Source of the DNA: SYOC01 sp964441775
GTDB lineage: Bacteria; Desulfobacterota; Binatia; Bin18
Assembly: GCA_964441775.1 (NCBI GenBank)
Contig: CAYTVL010000031.1
Span: 1-64,000, forward strand
Length of the DNA stretch: 64,000 nucleotides
Direction: 5' to 3'
In this document: piece by piece, positions 51,366 through 60,572 of the stretch
Layout: every line of letters begins with the position of its first letter
How positions within the stretch are numbered: position 1 is the stretch's first letter
Position numbers and translations under genes: made by a program
The notes under the pieces: generated by a model
Database searches by the model: none
What the model was told of the DNA's origin: nothing
Seen by the model: only the letters and a program-made list of their open reading frames with translations

Positions 51366-53114
51366 ATGTGGCCGAAACGACGTTGGGTGATGCGGAATCC
51401 GGACCCGGCTCTCGTACAACCGCTCCTGGCCGCCTCGCAGACGTGGTCCCCGCCGCTCTCGCCCTTACTGGCTGTGTTGCTCCTCAATCGCGGTATCGAT
51501 TCTTCGGAGAAAGCCGCGACGTTTCTCTCTCCTTCATTGCGCACTGGCTTACGCACGCCCTTATTGTTCCCTGACATGGCGAAGGCGACCGAACGGATTC
51601 TGCGAGCGCGGACGCGTGAGGAGCGAGTGTGTATTTACGGTGATTACGATGTCGATGGCGTGACCGGTAGCTCGCAGTTGCTTTTGTTTCTGCGCGAGCT
51701 GGGTATGTCGCCCAACTTGTATATTCCCCATCGCACGCGGGAGGGGTATGGGCTCAATGCGCAAGCGATGCGCACGATTGCCGATCGTGGCGCCAAAGTC
51801 ATGATCACCGCGGACTGCGGGGCCACCGCACATGCCGAAGTGGCGCTGGCGCAGAGTTTGGGAATCGACGTTATTATTTGCGATCACCATCATGTGCCCG
51901 AGCAGCGACCTCCAGCGTACGCCGTGCTGAACCCGATGGAAAAATCCTGTCCGTTCTCTTTCTCGGGTTTATCTGGAGCTGGCGTGGTTTTCTATTTGCT
52001 GATGGGGCTGCGCATGCGGTTACGAGAACAAGGGCAGGAGCAAGTGCCGGACCTTCGTCGTTATCTCGATCTCGTGACGTTGGGGACGGTGGCGGACCTC
52101 GTGCCGTTGGTAGAAGAGAATCGCGTGCTGGTGACGCATGGGTTGAAAGAGATCGGGCGGAGCCAACGCCCCGGCATTGTGGCGCTCAAAGAAGTGAGCG
52201 GCGAGGCGGAGGTCTCAAGTAGTTACATTGGCTTTCGCCTCGGGCCCAGAATCAACGCGGGTGGACGATTGGCGGATGCGCAAAAGGCGGTTGAATTGTT
52301 GACGACTACCGAACTGCCGCGCGCGCGAGAATTAGCGACGTATTTAGACCAGGAGAATCGGGAACGTCAGGGGATTGAAGAAAACATCCTGAACGACGCG
52401 ATCAAAAAAGTGGAATCCTGGCAGGATCTCTCTGAACGGCGCAGCATTGTCTTGGCTTCTCCGGAATGGCATCCCGGTGTGATTGGGATTGTCGCCTCTC
52501 GCTTAGTGGAGCGGTTTCATCGCCCCACTTTTTTAATTGCAATTGACAATGTTAAAGGGAAAGGCTCTGGTCGCAGTCCCAAAGCGTTTCATTTGTATGA
52601 GGGCTTGAAGGCGTGCGCGGAATTGTTGGACGGGTATGGTGGTCATCGGCAGGCCGCCGGGCTCTCAATCCAGACCGCGCGCATTGAGGCTTTTACCGCT
52701 CAGTTTGAAGCCGTGTCGCGGGAACGGCTGAGCGCGGCGGACGTCATTCCAGAAACCGAAGTGGATGCGGAGGTGGATCTGTCTGCTTTGAATGGGCAGA
52801 CGATGGCGGAAGTGCGTCGCTTAGAGCCGTACGGACAAGGCAACACAGAACCCATCTTTCTCGCAAAGAATGCAGAGGTAATGTCGGCGCGGATTGTGGG
52901 AGGGAACCCTCTGCTGGGAAAACCAGGGCATTTGAAATTGTTGCTCCGTTCCGCTCTCGGTGGTCGCCCGGTCGATGCCATTGGCTTCGGCATGGCGGAT
53001 GCGCCAGTGATGACGAAGGGGCGACTCGATGTCCTGTATACGCCCGAGATCAATATGTGGAATGGCAACGCCAGTCTACAGGTGCGCGTAAAAGATCTGC
53101 AAATTTTGCACTAA
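51366..53114 (+). CDS. recJ: Single-stranded-DNA exonuclease RecJ
   Basis: A 582-residue DHH-family 5'-3' exonuclease used in repair and recombination. Motifs are CIYGDYDVDGVTGSSQLL, ITADCGATAHAEV, VIICDHHHVPEQ (DHH), GLSGAGVVFYLLMG, TLGTVADLVPL, GFRLGPRINAGGRL, and the DHHA1 segment GSGRSPKAFHLYEGL plus YGGHRQAAGLSI. A GGAGGAGG site seven bases upstream supports the ATG at 51366; a GTG one codon earlier is possible. Confidence 0.95.
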   Translation: MWPKRRWVMRNPDPALVQPLLAASQTWSPPLSPLLAVLLLNRGIDSSEKAATFLSPSLRTGLRTPLLFPDMAKATERILRARTREERVCIYGDYDVDGVTGSSQLLLFLRELGMSPNLYIPHRTREGYGLNAQAMRTIADRGAKVMITADCGATAHAEVALAQSLGIDVIICDHHHVPEQRPPAYAVLNPMEKSCPFSFSGLSGAGVVFYLLMGLRMRLREQGQEQVPDLRRYLDLVTLGTVADLVPLVEENRVLVTHGLKEIGRSQRPGIVALKEVSGEAEVSSSYIGFRLGPRINAGGRLADAQKAVELLTTTELPRARELATYLDQENRERQGIEENILNDAIKKVESWQDLSERRSIVLASPEWHPGVIGIVASRLVERFHRPTFLIAIDNVKGKGSGRSPKAFHLYEGLKACAELLDGYGGHRQAAGLSIQTARIEAFTAQFEAVSRERLSAADVIPETEVDAEVDLSALNGQTMAEVRRLEPYGQGNTEPIFLAKNAEVMSARIVGGNPLLGKPGHLKLLLRSALGGRPVDAIGFGMADAPVMTKGRLDVLYTPEINMWNGNASLQVRVKDLQILH

Positions 53115-53135
53115 CTCCGCAGAATTGCAAAGCTA

Positions 53136-53164
53136 TTGACCCTTTTCCTGTGTTATGACATACT
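53136..53164 (+). promoter_or_regulatory. Promoter of the small HTH gene
   Basis: TTGACC at 53136-53141, 17 bases, CATACT at 53159-53164. The predicted start of transcription near 53171 means the gene begins at the GTG at 53202, not upstream. Confidence 0.55.
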
Positions 53165-53201
53165 GCGCCCGCTTAGCCAGTATTGTTGGGGGTGCGTTAT
53201 C

Positions 53202-53393
53202 GTGGCCGAGAAAGACGACGTCTTGCTTACGAGCCGGAAGGTTGCTGAAATGCTAGGCGTGAGCCCGGATACTGTGAATGAACTCGCCCGGAGACAAGTA
53301 CTCCCTGGAATGAAAAGAGGCCGGCAGTGGCGGTTTCGCCGGCAGGATGTAGACGTGTTGAAGAAACACATGCAGGAGCAGGTGGCAGCCTGA
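53202..53393 (+). CDS. Excisionase-type MerR-like HTH protein
   Basis: A 63-residue DNA-binding protein of the excisionase/helix-turn-helix_17 type (LLTSRKVAEMLGVSPDTVNE, RRQVLPGMKRGRQWRFRRQD). Such single-domain proteins often regulate the neighbouring gene, here the methyltransferase 19 bases downstream. GTG start by promoter position. Confidence 0.8.
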   Translation: MAEKDDVLLTSRKVAEMLGVSPDTVNELARRQVLPGMKRGRQWRFRRQDVDVLKKHMQEQVAA

Positions 53394-53412
53394 ACTCCCC
53401 GGGAAGGGTGGT

Positions 53413-54087
53413 GTGATTTCCGTGTCGAAGGAAGTGGTTCTCCGCAGTCCTCACGAGAGCCGGATCTATTCTGATTTTTCTCACCTGTACGATAAGATCT
53501 TTTCCCGCTTCTTTCGTGAGCGTATTGAATCCGTCATTGCAAGTCTTCGTATTCCTCGCGAGGCGAAAGTGCTGGAAGTTGGGATCGGAACGGGTCTTTC
53601 TTTACCGGCCTACCCCTCGCATTGCGAGGTGACCGGCGTCGATCTCGCGCCGGACATGCTCGAACTTGCGCGCCAGAAAGCTGAAGAGAATCGGTGGCGA
53701 CATGTTCATTTCATGGAAATGAACGCGATGGATTTGCAATTCCCAGATAATGCTTTTGATGTTGTCACCTCGTTTCACGTTGTCAGCGTGGTGCCTGATC
53801 CCGTGCAGATGATGCGAGAAATTTATCGCGTTTGTAAACCGAACGGACGAGTCGTGATTATTAATCACTTCCGCACGACGAAACCCGTGCTTGGTCCGGT
53901 GATTGGCGCATTGGACCCCGTGACGCGGCGGTTAGGGTGGCATGCTTCTTTGCGATTGGCTGATGCGTTTGCGGATGTGCCGCTGCGGATCGAGCGACAG
54001 TTTAAAACCTCGCCGACCTCACTTTTTACTGTTGTGCTCGCCCGCGCCATGAAAGAAACACAAAACGGCAACGGCAAACATTATTAA
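53413..54087 (+). CDS. SAM methyltransferase, PmtA-like
   Basis: A 224-residue class I methyltransferase. Motif I is VLEVGIGTGLSLPAYP, then VTGVDLAPDMLELARQKA, FDVVTSFHVVSVVPDP, and a C-terminal basic region. The YDKIFSRFFRERIE start and the overall order resemble bacterial phosphatidylethanolamine N-methyltransferase PmtA, so phospholipid methylation is likely. Start codon is a GTG; a slightly later start is possible. Confidence 0.85.
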   Translation: MISVSKEVVLRSPHESRIYSDFSHLYDKIFSRFFRERIESVIASLRIPREAKVLEVGIGTGLSLPAYPSHCEVTGVDLAPDMLELARQKAEENRWRHVHFMEMNAMDLQFPDNAFDVVTSFHVVSVVPDPVQMMREIYRVCKPNGRVVIINHFRTTKPVLGPVIGALDPVTRRLGWHASLRLADAFADVPLRIERQFKTSPTSLFTVVLARAMKETQNGNGKHY

Positions 54088-54114
54088 CGTTGTTGACTTA
54101 TCAGATTGAGCTTT

Positions 54115-54185
54115 CCGCAAGAGAGAAGGAGCGGGCCGGCCCCATCCTTCTCTTTCTTCCCTGCTAGTTTACCTTGTTTTTACCT
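54115..54185. repeat. Diverged copy of the 130-bp downstream repeat family
   Basis: Hairpin-forming GAGAAGGAGCGGGCCGG ... CCTTCTC followed by a GTTTACCTTG tail, placed directly after the methyltransferase gene. Resembles the copies at 59974, 60961, 62001 and 63423. Confidence 0.55.
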
Positions 54186-54266
54186 TATCCCTGCCGTGAC
54201 CGCTCGCTTGCCCGCGCCTCAGCTTATTGTTTGCATTCGGTGATGGCAAACCGTTACGATGAATAC

Positions 54267-54887
54267 ATGAAGACATTCTCTCGACCCAACTGTACGGCGG
54301 TGTTTCTCGCGTTTTGCTTTCTCTTAGGCCTGGCGGCATGTGCAAAAGATTCGACTACGGAAGAGACAAGAATGAAAGCCGGTCTCGATGCCTTGTATGC
54401 GCACAATAACCCGACGGAGGCCGCCGCTCAATTTCGTAAAGTGCTCGAACGGAATCCCAACCATTATGGAGCGACCTTTCAGTTGGCGATGGCGCTGGAG
54501 CGAAGCAACAACTCTGCTGAAGCCCAGGCCATGTGGAAAAAAATGCTCACGATGGCGGAAAACCTCAACGATACCCAGACGGCAACGATGGTCCGTACGC
54601 ACCTTGGCGAGCCTGCGACGACGAGTGAAGACTCGATGATGAAAGCTGGGATCGAGGCGCTCTACACGCGGCGCGACCCCACGGCGGCGATTGCTCAGTT
54701 CCGCCAGGTGCTTGCGCACAACCCCACGCACTATGGGGCCACTTTCCAACTGGCTGCGGCGCTCGACGCCGCTGGGCATCCAGACGAAGCGCGTCCGTTG
54801 TGGACGAAGGTCGCCGAGATGGCCCAAGGCTATGGCGATAAGAAAACGGAAGAGGCGGCGCGTGTACGACTCGCGCAAGGGCAGTGA
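54267..54887 (+). CDS. TPR lipoprotein
   Basis: A 206-residue exported lipoprotein (lipobox LAAC near residue 24). The body is an internal duplication: two similar halves each with a MKAG-hydrophobic start (ARMKAGLDALYAHNNPTEAA and MMKAGIEALYTRRDPTAAI), NPNHYGATFQLA/NPTHYGATFQLA and WKKMLTMAE/WTKVAEMAQ. TPR-type helices suggest a protein-binding role in the envelope. The ATG at 54267 is chosen because it gives the signal peptide. Confidence 0.78.
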   Translation: MKTFSRPNCTAVFLAFCFLLGLAACAKDSTTEETRMKAGLDALYAHNNPTEAAAQFRKVLERNPNHYGATFQLAMALERSNNSAEAQAMWKKMLTMAENLNDTQTATMVRTHLGEPATTSEDSMMKAGIEALYTRRDPTAAIAQFRQVLAHNPTHYGATFQLAAALDAAGHPDEARPLWTKVAEMAQGYGDKKTEEAARVRLAQGQ

Positions 54888-54993
54888 AGGCGCTCAAGAA
54901 GAAAGTCTTACCAAACGGTGTCTGTACTTATCACCATTAGTGTGGCGGACCAGTAGTAGGCTGACGCCTTCAATATGAGAGGAGGCCGTGGGT

Positions 54994-55092
54994 ACGTCAT
55001 TCCGGGCGAGCAGAGCGAGACCCGGAATCCAGGAGCCTTAACCGGAGGCCACTGTTGAATCGTCCTGGATGCCAGCCTTCGCTGGCATGACG
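54994..55092. repeat. REP-like repeat, inverted copy
   Basis: Inverted copy of the 33335-33437 family: starts CGTCATTCCGGGCGAGC and ends with GATGCCAGCC...GCTGGCATGAC. Fills the gap between two convergent genes. Confidence 0.8.
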
Positions 55093-55140
55093 GCAATCGA
55101 CCCCGCAAATCTAATGTGACTGACTACGAGTTGCTCGCTG

Positions 55141-57177
55141 TTATTTTGTAGACACCATTTGGGTCTTCGCCCAGTTGAGGTTGTTTCTCGCCAGGGAAAA
55201 TTCGGGCTGGAAGTGTAAGGCTTGTTCAAAGGCTGGAATCGCTTCTTGGTAAAACCCGAGCTTTGTTAAAGACCACCCTAAATTGTTATAAGCGTCCGCA
55301 AAGGCGGGGTTGAATTTCAGAGCCTGTCGATAGCTCAATGCCGCCTCAAGATGGGACCCTTGGCTGGTGAGAGTCACGCCGCGATCGTAGTACGTTTGCG
55401 CGTTCGGTATTTGGACTTTCACCGGAATCTCGCCATTGACGTACGCGAGCGCCACGGAGTCTGCTGGCGCAATTGCCAGGGTCTCCTGCGCTAAGATGTT
55501 CACGTCAGCCTCGGCGCCCTTGGCAAAATACAGCTGCAAGAGCAAATCGCGTGAAGACGCCAGGGCCGGGCTCAACTGCATAGCACGTTGCAGATGAGGA
55601 ATCGCTTCTGGTGCTCTGCCATGATCGACCAGCCAGCGGGCGTAAAAGTAGCGCCCCCCGACGAAATCGGGCTCTAATTGCAAAGCCCGCACGAAATGTT
55701 GCTCCGCGGCCGTCTGCTCACCTAACCGGTCATGTACGATGCCCAAGTTAGTTTCCAGGTATGAGTAATCGGGCGTGTAGATTTTTGCTTGCTCAAAGAG
55801 GTCCTTGGCTTGCGCGAATTTGCCCTGGGACATTTGGGTCAGACCATAATTCATCAGCGCTCGTCCGTTGGTCGGACTCTTCTGGACGACATCATGCCAG
55901 AGCGTTTCCTCAGTGAACCACGCTGTATTTCGTTGATACGTACCAATGGCGTGCCCACCCAGTACGAGCAGCGCCATAATGCTGATGGCCGAAGGAACAA
56001 AAGGACGCCAGTGCGGCCGGGTCTCGAACCAATGTTGCGCTTGTAAAGCAAACCACCAGGTCACCGTGAGTGAAAGCCCGATATAAGGAAAGAAGACGCG
56101 GTGATCGTTCGTTACTTCGGCTAAAGGGAACACGCTGGACGCTGGCAGGAGCGCGAGCCAGAACCAGGCAACACCGAACGCTATTGGTCGGGACCTGGGT
56201 GCTTTCGATGCGTTCCAGACGAGGCGCAAGAGCAAAGCACAGAACAACAGACCGGCTGCTACGCGGGTGTCGTACCAGTCCGAGAAGAGCCTGAGGTCGG
56301 TATCCGCCGTGAGGCCCAGTGGTACAAAGAACAGACGTCCGTAGTGCAACCACATGAAAATCTGGGTGCGCAGATACTCCAGGCGTCCCCCTCCGCCATA
56401 ATTGGCTCCGGGCGCATTCATGAGGTCAACAAATTTAAACAGAAAAATTCCCGCGATGAACGCAGGCGCGCTAGCCCAGACGGCTTCCCGTACCCGGGGC
56501 CAGGAGCGCGACGAAAACACATCTGACATCGAGAGCCGGTGCTCGAAAAACAGGAGATAGACGAAGAAAAGCGGCGCAAATATCACTGCCGGAGGCTTAG
56601 CTAGCGCCCCGATACTCATCGGCAGCAGATAGAGATAGGTGCGTCGCCACCGAGGAAGATGGAAGTAGACCAGAAACGAACCGACCACGCCCAGGGTGGA
56701 GAGCAGCTCGGAACGGGCGCAGATGTAGTTTACCGTTTCCGTGTTTGCGGTATGCAGCGAAAATAAAAGGGCGCTGAAGAGCGCCGCGTAGCGATTCCAC
56801 CAATGTTCTTCCGCCATGTTGAGAATCTTGAGAAAAAATAAATACAACAAGAGTCCCAAAGTGATGAGCATGAGGAATTGAGAAAGATGAAATTGCCACG
56901 GGTTCAGACCTCGGCCCAGCCAATAGTCCAGCGCCAAGCTGAGCGTCACTATGGGCCGATAGGTGGAGTTGGCGGGCAAACTGCTGAACGTTCGCGCATC
57001 GGTAAAAAATAAAGGAATATTTTTGAGGCTCTGAATATAGAGATTGCTCTCGATGACGTGATCGTCGTCGAAATGGAACGAGTTGTGAAAGTGGTTGGAG
57101 TAGGCGACGACGAGCAACAGCAAAGAACAAAACGCCGCAGCGGCAAAGGCCCAGGCGGCTGGAATTACGCTCTTCAT
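55141..57177 (-). CDS. GT-C-type membrane glycosyltransferase with TPRs
   Basis: A 678-residue membrane protein with about ten transmembrane helices (from AAFCSLLLLVVAYSNHF on), the lumen-side acid motif SFHFDDDHVIES near residue 45, and several C-terminal TPRs (PTNGRALMNYGLTQMSQGKF, PDYSYLETNLGIVHDRLGEQ, NPAFADAYNNLGWSLTKLGF). The layout matches TMTC-like proteins, which transfer a sugar from a lipid carrier. Three starts are possible (57276, 57198, 57177); AGGGAAACC favours 57177. Its partner is the GT2 gene just upstream. Confidence 0.82.
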   Translation of the reverse strand: MKSVIPAAWAFAAAAFCSLLLLVVAYSNHFHNSFHFDDDHVIESNLYIQSLKNIPLFFTDARTFSSLPANSTYRPIVTLSLALDYWLGRGLNPWQFHLSQFLMLITLGLLLYLFFLKILNMAEEHWWNRYAALFSALLFSLHTANTETVNYICARSELLSTLGVVGSFLVYFHLPRWRRTYLYLLPMSIGALAKPPAVIFAPLFFVYLLFFEHRLSMSDVFSSRSWPRVREAVWASAPAFIAGIFLFKFVDLMNAPGANYGGGGRLEYLRTQIFMWLHYGRLFFVPLGLTADTDLRLFSDWYDTRVAAGLLFCALLLRLVWNASKAPRSRPIAFGVAWFWLALLPASSVFPLAEVTNDHRVFFPYIGLSLTVTWWFALQAQHWFETRPHWRPFVPSAISIMALLVLGGHAIGTYQRNTAWFTEETLWHDVVQKSPTNGRALMNYGLTQMSQGKFAQAKDLFEQAKIYTPDYSYLETNLGIVHDRLGEQTAAEQHFVRALQLEPDFVGGRYFYARWLVDHGRAPEAIPHLQRAMQLSPALASSRDLLLQLYFAKGAEADVNILAQETLAIAPADSVALAYVNGEIPVKVQIPNAQTYYDRGVTLTSQGSHLEAALSYRQALKFNPAFADAYNNLGWSLTKLGFYQEAIPAFEQALHFQPEFSLARNNLNWAKTQMVSTK

Positions 57178-57253
57178 AGGTTTCCCTGGCTGATCCATAT
57201 GAGGTGCTTCACTCTCTTTAAGTGAGGTCGTTGCTCTATATTCACCAAACTCC

Positions 57254-58336
57254 TCATTGGGGCGCTCTGGCTGCATCGTTGGACACGGCGGAAGAAGTGT
57301 GGAGTGAGGGTGGCGTGCTGCTCCCTTGCAAATAGGTGTGTACCGGGAGGTGCGGCACGTTCGCCACATCGTAGTTTAAGGCGGACAACAATAACTGGAG
57401 ACCAAGAATAACAGGAAGTGCGGAAAGCATGACTGTTCCGGCTGAAGCGTGCACTCCCGTCCGCACGCTGGTGGTCCATTCGACAACGCCGAATACGATG
57501 CCGAAACCAATGAGCAGCACGCCCGCAATCCACTCTAAAGAAGCAAGATGAAAGTCGCGGAGAAAGTAATTGTAGATAATGCGCTTCAGCGTATTTCTCG
57601 CGTGTCCCTTGAGAAAGGCGGGCCATACTCGCAGAATCGACAAATTGCTTTTCTCATGGGCATAGACGGCGTCCATGGGCAGGTCGACTATCACGGCCCG
57701 CACGGTATTCAACCGAAACAACATGTCAGATTCAAAAAAATATCGCTCATCGATCTTTTCAAGCGGCAGTTGTCGCAAGACAGCGCCGTGGATGGCGATA
57801 TAGCCGTTCGTGGGATCGAAGATATGCCAGTAACCGCTGGAGAGCTTAGTCATAAAGGAGAGTATGGCGTTCCCCACCAGACGCGCCGGCGGCATGCTAT
57901 GCAGACTTTCCGGATGATAGAAGCGGTTGCCCTTCGTGTAGTCTGCTACGTTCGTAAGTATTGGGGCGATGAAATAAAGAAGGAGCGTTGGATCCATCTG
58001 CCCGTCGCCATCGATCTTGACGATGATGTCGGCGTCAAGCTCCAGAGCCTTCTTGAACCCAGTCTTCATCGCGCCCCCAACGCCGCTGTTTTTGTCATGG
58101 CGCAGCACGATGAGGCGTGGGTCGAAGATCTCCTGCAACACTTCCTGTAGATTATCCGGAGAGGCATCGTCAACGACAATAATATAGCGAACCTCGTCTG
58201 GAATTCGTGCAATGACCTCCGTGATGAGGGACGCGACCCGATACGCGGGAATTACCACGGCAACGGAAGGCTGCGTAGTTGCTACCGCTGCTTCTTTGCC
58301 ATTAACAGGAACCGCGAGGGAGACTGAAGAGTTCAT
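57254..58336 (-). CDS. Family 2 glycosyltransferase (polyprenyl-phosphate sugar synthase type)
   Basis: A 360-residue enzyme with a GT-A domain (VAVVIPAYRVASLITEVIAR, YIIVVDDASPD, RHDKNSGVGGAMKTGF, DIIVKIDGDGQMDPTLL) and two C-terminal membrane helices. It is like DPM1/undecaprenyl-phosphate glucosyl- or mannosyl-transferases and would load a sugar on a lipid carrier for the GT-C protein downstream. Confidence 0.88.
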   Translation of the reverse strand: MNSSVSLAVPVNGKEAAVATTQPSVAVVIPAYRVASLITEVIARIPDEVRYIIVVDDASPDNLQEVLQEIFDPRLIVLRHDKNSGVGGAMKTGFKKALELDADIIVKIDGDGQMDPTLLLYFIAPILTNVADYTKGNRFYHPESLHSMPPARLVGNAILSFMTKLSSGYWHIFDPTNGYIAIHGAVLRQLPLEKIDERYFFESDMLFRLNTVRAVIVDLPMDAVYAHEKSNLSILRVWPAFLKGHARNTLKRIIYNYFLRDFHLASLEWIAGVLLIGFGIVFGVVEWTTSVRTGVHASAGTVMLSALPVILGLQLLLSALNYDVANVPHLPVHTYLQGSSTPPSLHTSSAVSNDAARAPQ

Positions 58337-58641
58337 GGCGTAGCTATCCTTTGGGGCGTCAATGTTGCACTTGTCAATGCGTAATTTTCACATTGCAGTG
58401 CTTCTCCTTTATTGATCGGGCGATTGCGATGAAAAATTAGACCAGGCGCGCCGACGTCCCTCAAAAAATATCAGCCTGCGAGAACATCATTGCTCGGGCG
58501 CAGCAAACCCGTTCGTTATTCGCGGGAAAGAATAAAGAAGGGAAAAGGTATGGCCGATCTATCCGAGTGGATGGGAGGCTCAAAATTTGATTGATACCTT
58601 CATTTCTTGCGAGTCGTATGATTCCTTCGAGGCGATTCATC
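58337..58641. other. Divergent intergenic region
   Basis: About 305 bases between the GT2 gene and the peptidase, which point away from each other. It must hold both promoters, but I cannot name a convincing -35/-10 pair. No repeat or frame stands out. Confidence 0.4.
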
Positions 58642-59973
58642 ATGCCGCGCTTTGGCCTTACTTCGTTGTCATTGGTCTTCTGTACGCTAATGCTCTTGTG
58701 CAACGGTTTCTTCCCCAAGCGCAGTCTAGGGGGTGACCAGGCTGCACCGCCTGCTCCTGCCTATCTCCAAAGTGGCGACGAAGTTGAATCGTACAATCGC
58801 ACGTACAAAGAGCGGCTGCAGCGCTTCTATGACAAGCTCCATGCTCTCATGGGGACGAAGGCCGCCAGCCTGCTGCCGCAGCTCGAAGCCGCCAAACCAA
58901 AACCTGTCCATGTAGGTTACCAAATACTTCCGCAACTGACGCCCGATGCGCCGCCGCCCGCCCAACGTCCACGCGCGACCTCGTCGTCGTATAGTTGGCC
59001 CTGGACCCGGCAGCTCATCGACCGCGAGATGCAAAAGCTCACTGGTCTGGAAGCAGCGCTCGATCACCTCGCCACTCTCTCCGAGTCTGAACAAGCGGCC
59101 GGCTATGAAAAACTGCTGACCGAGTACCGTCCGCTTCCGGCCGCTCAGCGGCTGATCGATTCTCACATCCAGTACAACCGTTTCTGGCAAGCGGCTATTG
59201 CTCACGATGCGCCGGGCTATCAACGCCAAACCGCGTTGCACAACGCCGTGCTGGAACGTCAAGCGATTGTTGACACGCTCAATGCGCCGGACGAGACCGC
59301 CTTTCGTCAGGCGGTACATGCGATCAAGGACATCAATGGAAACGGGGCGCGGGAGGTCGTGGAGCGCGAGCTAAAGGAGCGTGAACTCACCCTTGCTCGT
59401 GAAATCCACGCAGCGACCGATGCGATTACCACGCCATTTTTTCTGCGTGTGACCCACAACGCCCCGCATCTGTGGATCATTCAAGCGCCCTTCTACACGG
59501 ATGTTGAAGATGCTGAATTTTTACAATCGTTCCAAACTGCTGTGGAAAGCGTCTGGCGCGTGCATGACGGTGAAGACGAGTTTCGTGTGCAGCTCGACAT
59601 CTCAACGATCTCTGCCTCTCAGCTTTACGAGCAGCAGCCCGCGCCGAGCAAAGGCGAACCAATCGACCTCCAGGCGCATCTTGCGCACTTTCCTGCTGAT
59701 GGCGCCGTGCTCACTACTGGCGCCAAGACCACGCATGTGACAGGGGGACGATGTATTGCGCTCGGCCCACATGACATTGCACCCCACACGCTGGCGCACG
59801 AGTTTGGTCACATTCTAGGCTTCCGCGACGTCTACTTCCGAGGCTATCGAGACCTGGGCGTGGATGGGTATCAAGTGCTAGAAGTAGTAGCGGACCCGGA
59901 AGACATCATGGGTGCGCCTGGGTCCGGCCCGGTATTGCGGCATCATTTTGAGCAACTTCTCAAACACAAATAA
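58642..59973 (+). CDS. Exported metzincin-like zinc peptidase
   Basis: A 443-residue protein with a signal peptide (LSLVFCTLMLLCNGFFPK). A long N-terminal helical region is followed by a catalytic region with HEFGHILGFRD near residue 380. That is HExxHxxGxxD: two zinc histidines, the glutamate and an aspartate in the third ligand place. A DPEDIMG motif follows, where metzincins have the Met-turn. The ATG at 58642 follows a GAGGCG site. Substrate and family subgroup are unknown. Confidence 0.78.
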   Translation: MPRFGLTSLSLVFCTLMLLCNGFFPKRSLGGDQAAPPAPAYLQSGDEVESYNRTYKERLQRFYDKLHALMGTKAASLLPQLEAAKPKPVHVGYQILPQLTPDAPPPAQRPRATSSSYSWPWTRQLIDREMQKLTGLEAALDHLATLSESEQAAGYEKLLTEYRPLPAAQRLIDSHIQYNRFWQAAIAHDAPGYQRQTALHNAVLERQAIVDTLNAPDETAFRQAVHAIKDINGNGAREVVERELKERELTLAREIHAATDAITTPFFLRVTHNAPHLWIIQAPFYTDVEDAEFLQSFQTAVESVWRVHDGEDEFRVQLDISTISASQLYEQQPAPSKGEPIDLQAHLAHFPADGAVLTTGAKTTHVTGGRCIALGPHDIAPHTLAHEFGHILGFRDVYFRGYRDLGVDGYQVLEVVADPEDIMGAPGSGPVLRHHFEQLLKHK

Positions 59974-60135
59974 AGAGAGGAGGGCCGGCCACAGCCCACT
60001 CTCTTCTCTTGGTTTACCATTTTACTTTTTAATCAATTCTTCGTCGTCGCTTTACTCCTGCTGTTTCGGCGCCTCAGGTCGTGCGTTGTTTGGGCTTAAG
60101 TAGTAGTAGGCTGGGGCACGACCCAGCCTACGGCG
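59974..60135. repeat. 130-bp downstream repeat, copy 1, plus hairpin
   Basis: Starts immediately after the peptidase stop: hairpin GAGAGGAGGGCC ... CTCTC, then GTTTACC, TTTTTAATCAATTCTTC and TCGTCGCTTTACTCCTGCTG. A second hairpin TAGGCTGGG/CCCAGCCTA is at 60107-60130. Confidence 0.8.
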
Positions 60136-60212
60136 CTCTTGGCAGTAGTATGGGAACGCGATAGAGTTCAGCAACAATAAAGTTTGCTGAGACTGTGAGG
60201 GTAGATATACTC

Positions 60213-60551
60213 ATGAATACAATTCCCCTTGCCCAAACGCCTCCTCTTGTTGAAGATCAAGATGGGACGTTGCGTCTGCTCGACTCTCGCATCCCGTTGG
60301 ACACCGTCATTCATGAGTTTAATCAAGGTGCCACGGCGGAACAGATTCAAGACAGCTTTCCTTCCCTCTCCCTGCGTCAGATTTATGGCGCGATCGCCTT
60401 TTACTTGGAGCACCAGAATGCGGTGGATGTTTATCTGCGCCAACGCGAGCAAGAAGCTGCTGACTTACGGGAGAAGCTCGAGCGCCGTCCGGAAATCGCA
60501 GCCTGGCGTGAACGTCTCCGCCATCGTCGTGTGCAACTGGGCTCTGCGTAA
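60213..60551 (+). CDS. DUF433 protein (antitoxin-like)
   Basis: A 112-residue protein with the DUF433 pattern (DGTLRLLDSRIPLDTVIHEF, TAEQIQDSFPSLSLRQIYGA) and a long charged C-terminal helix (LRQREQEAADLREKLERR). It precedes a DUF5615 gene broken by a stop codon. Start taken at the ATG at 60213. Confidence 0.83.
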   Translation: MNTIPLAQTPPLVEDQDGTLRLLDSRIPLDTVIHEFNQGATAEQIQDSFPSLSLRQIYGAIAFYLEHQNAVDVYLRQREQEAADLREKLERRPEIAAWRERLRHRRVQLGSA

Positions 60552-60572
60552 GCACTCAGTGTGTGGTAGCTC

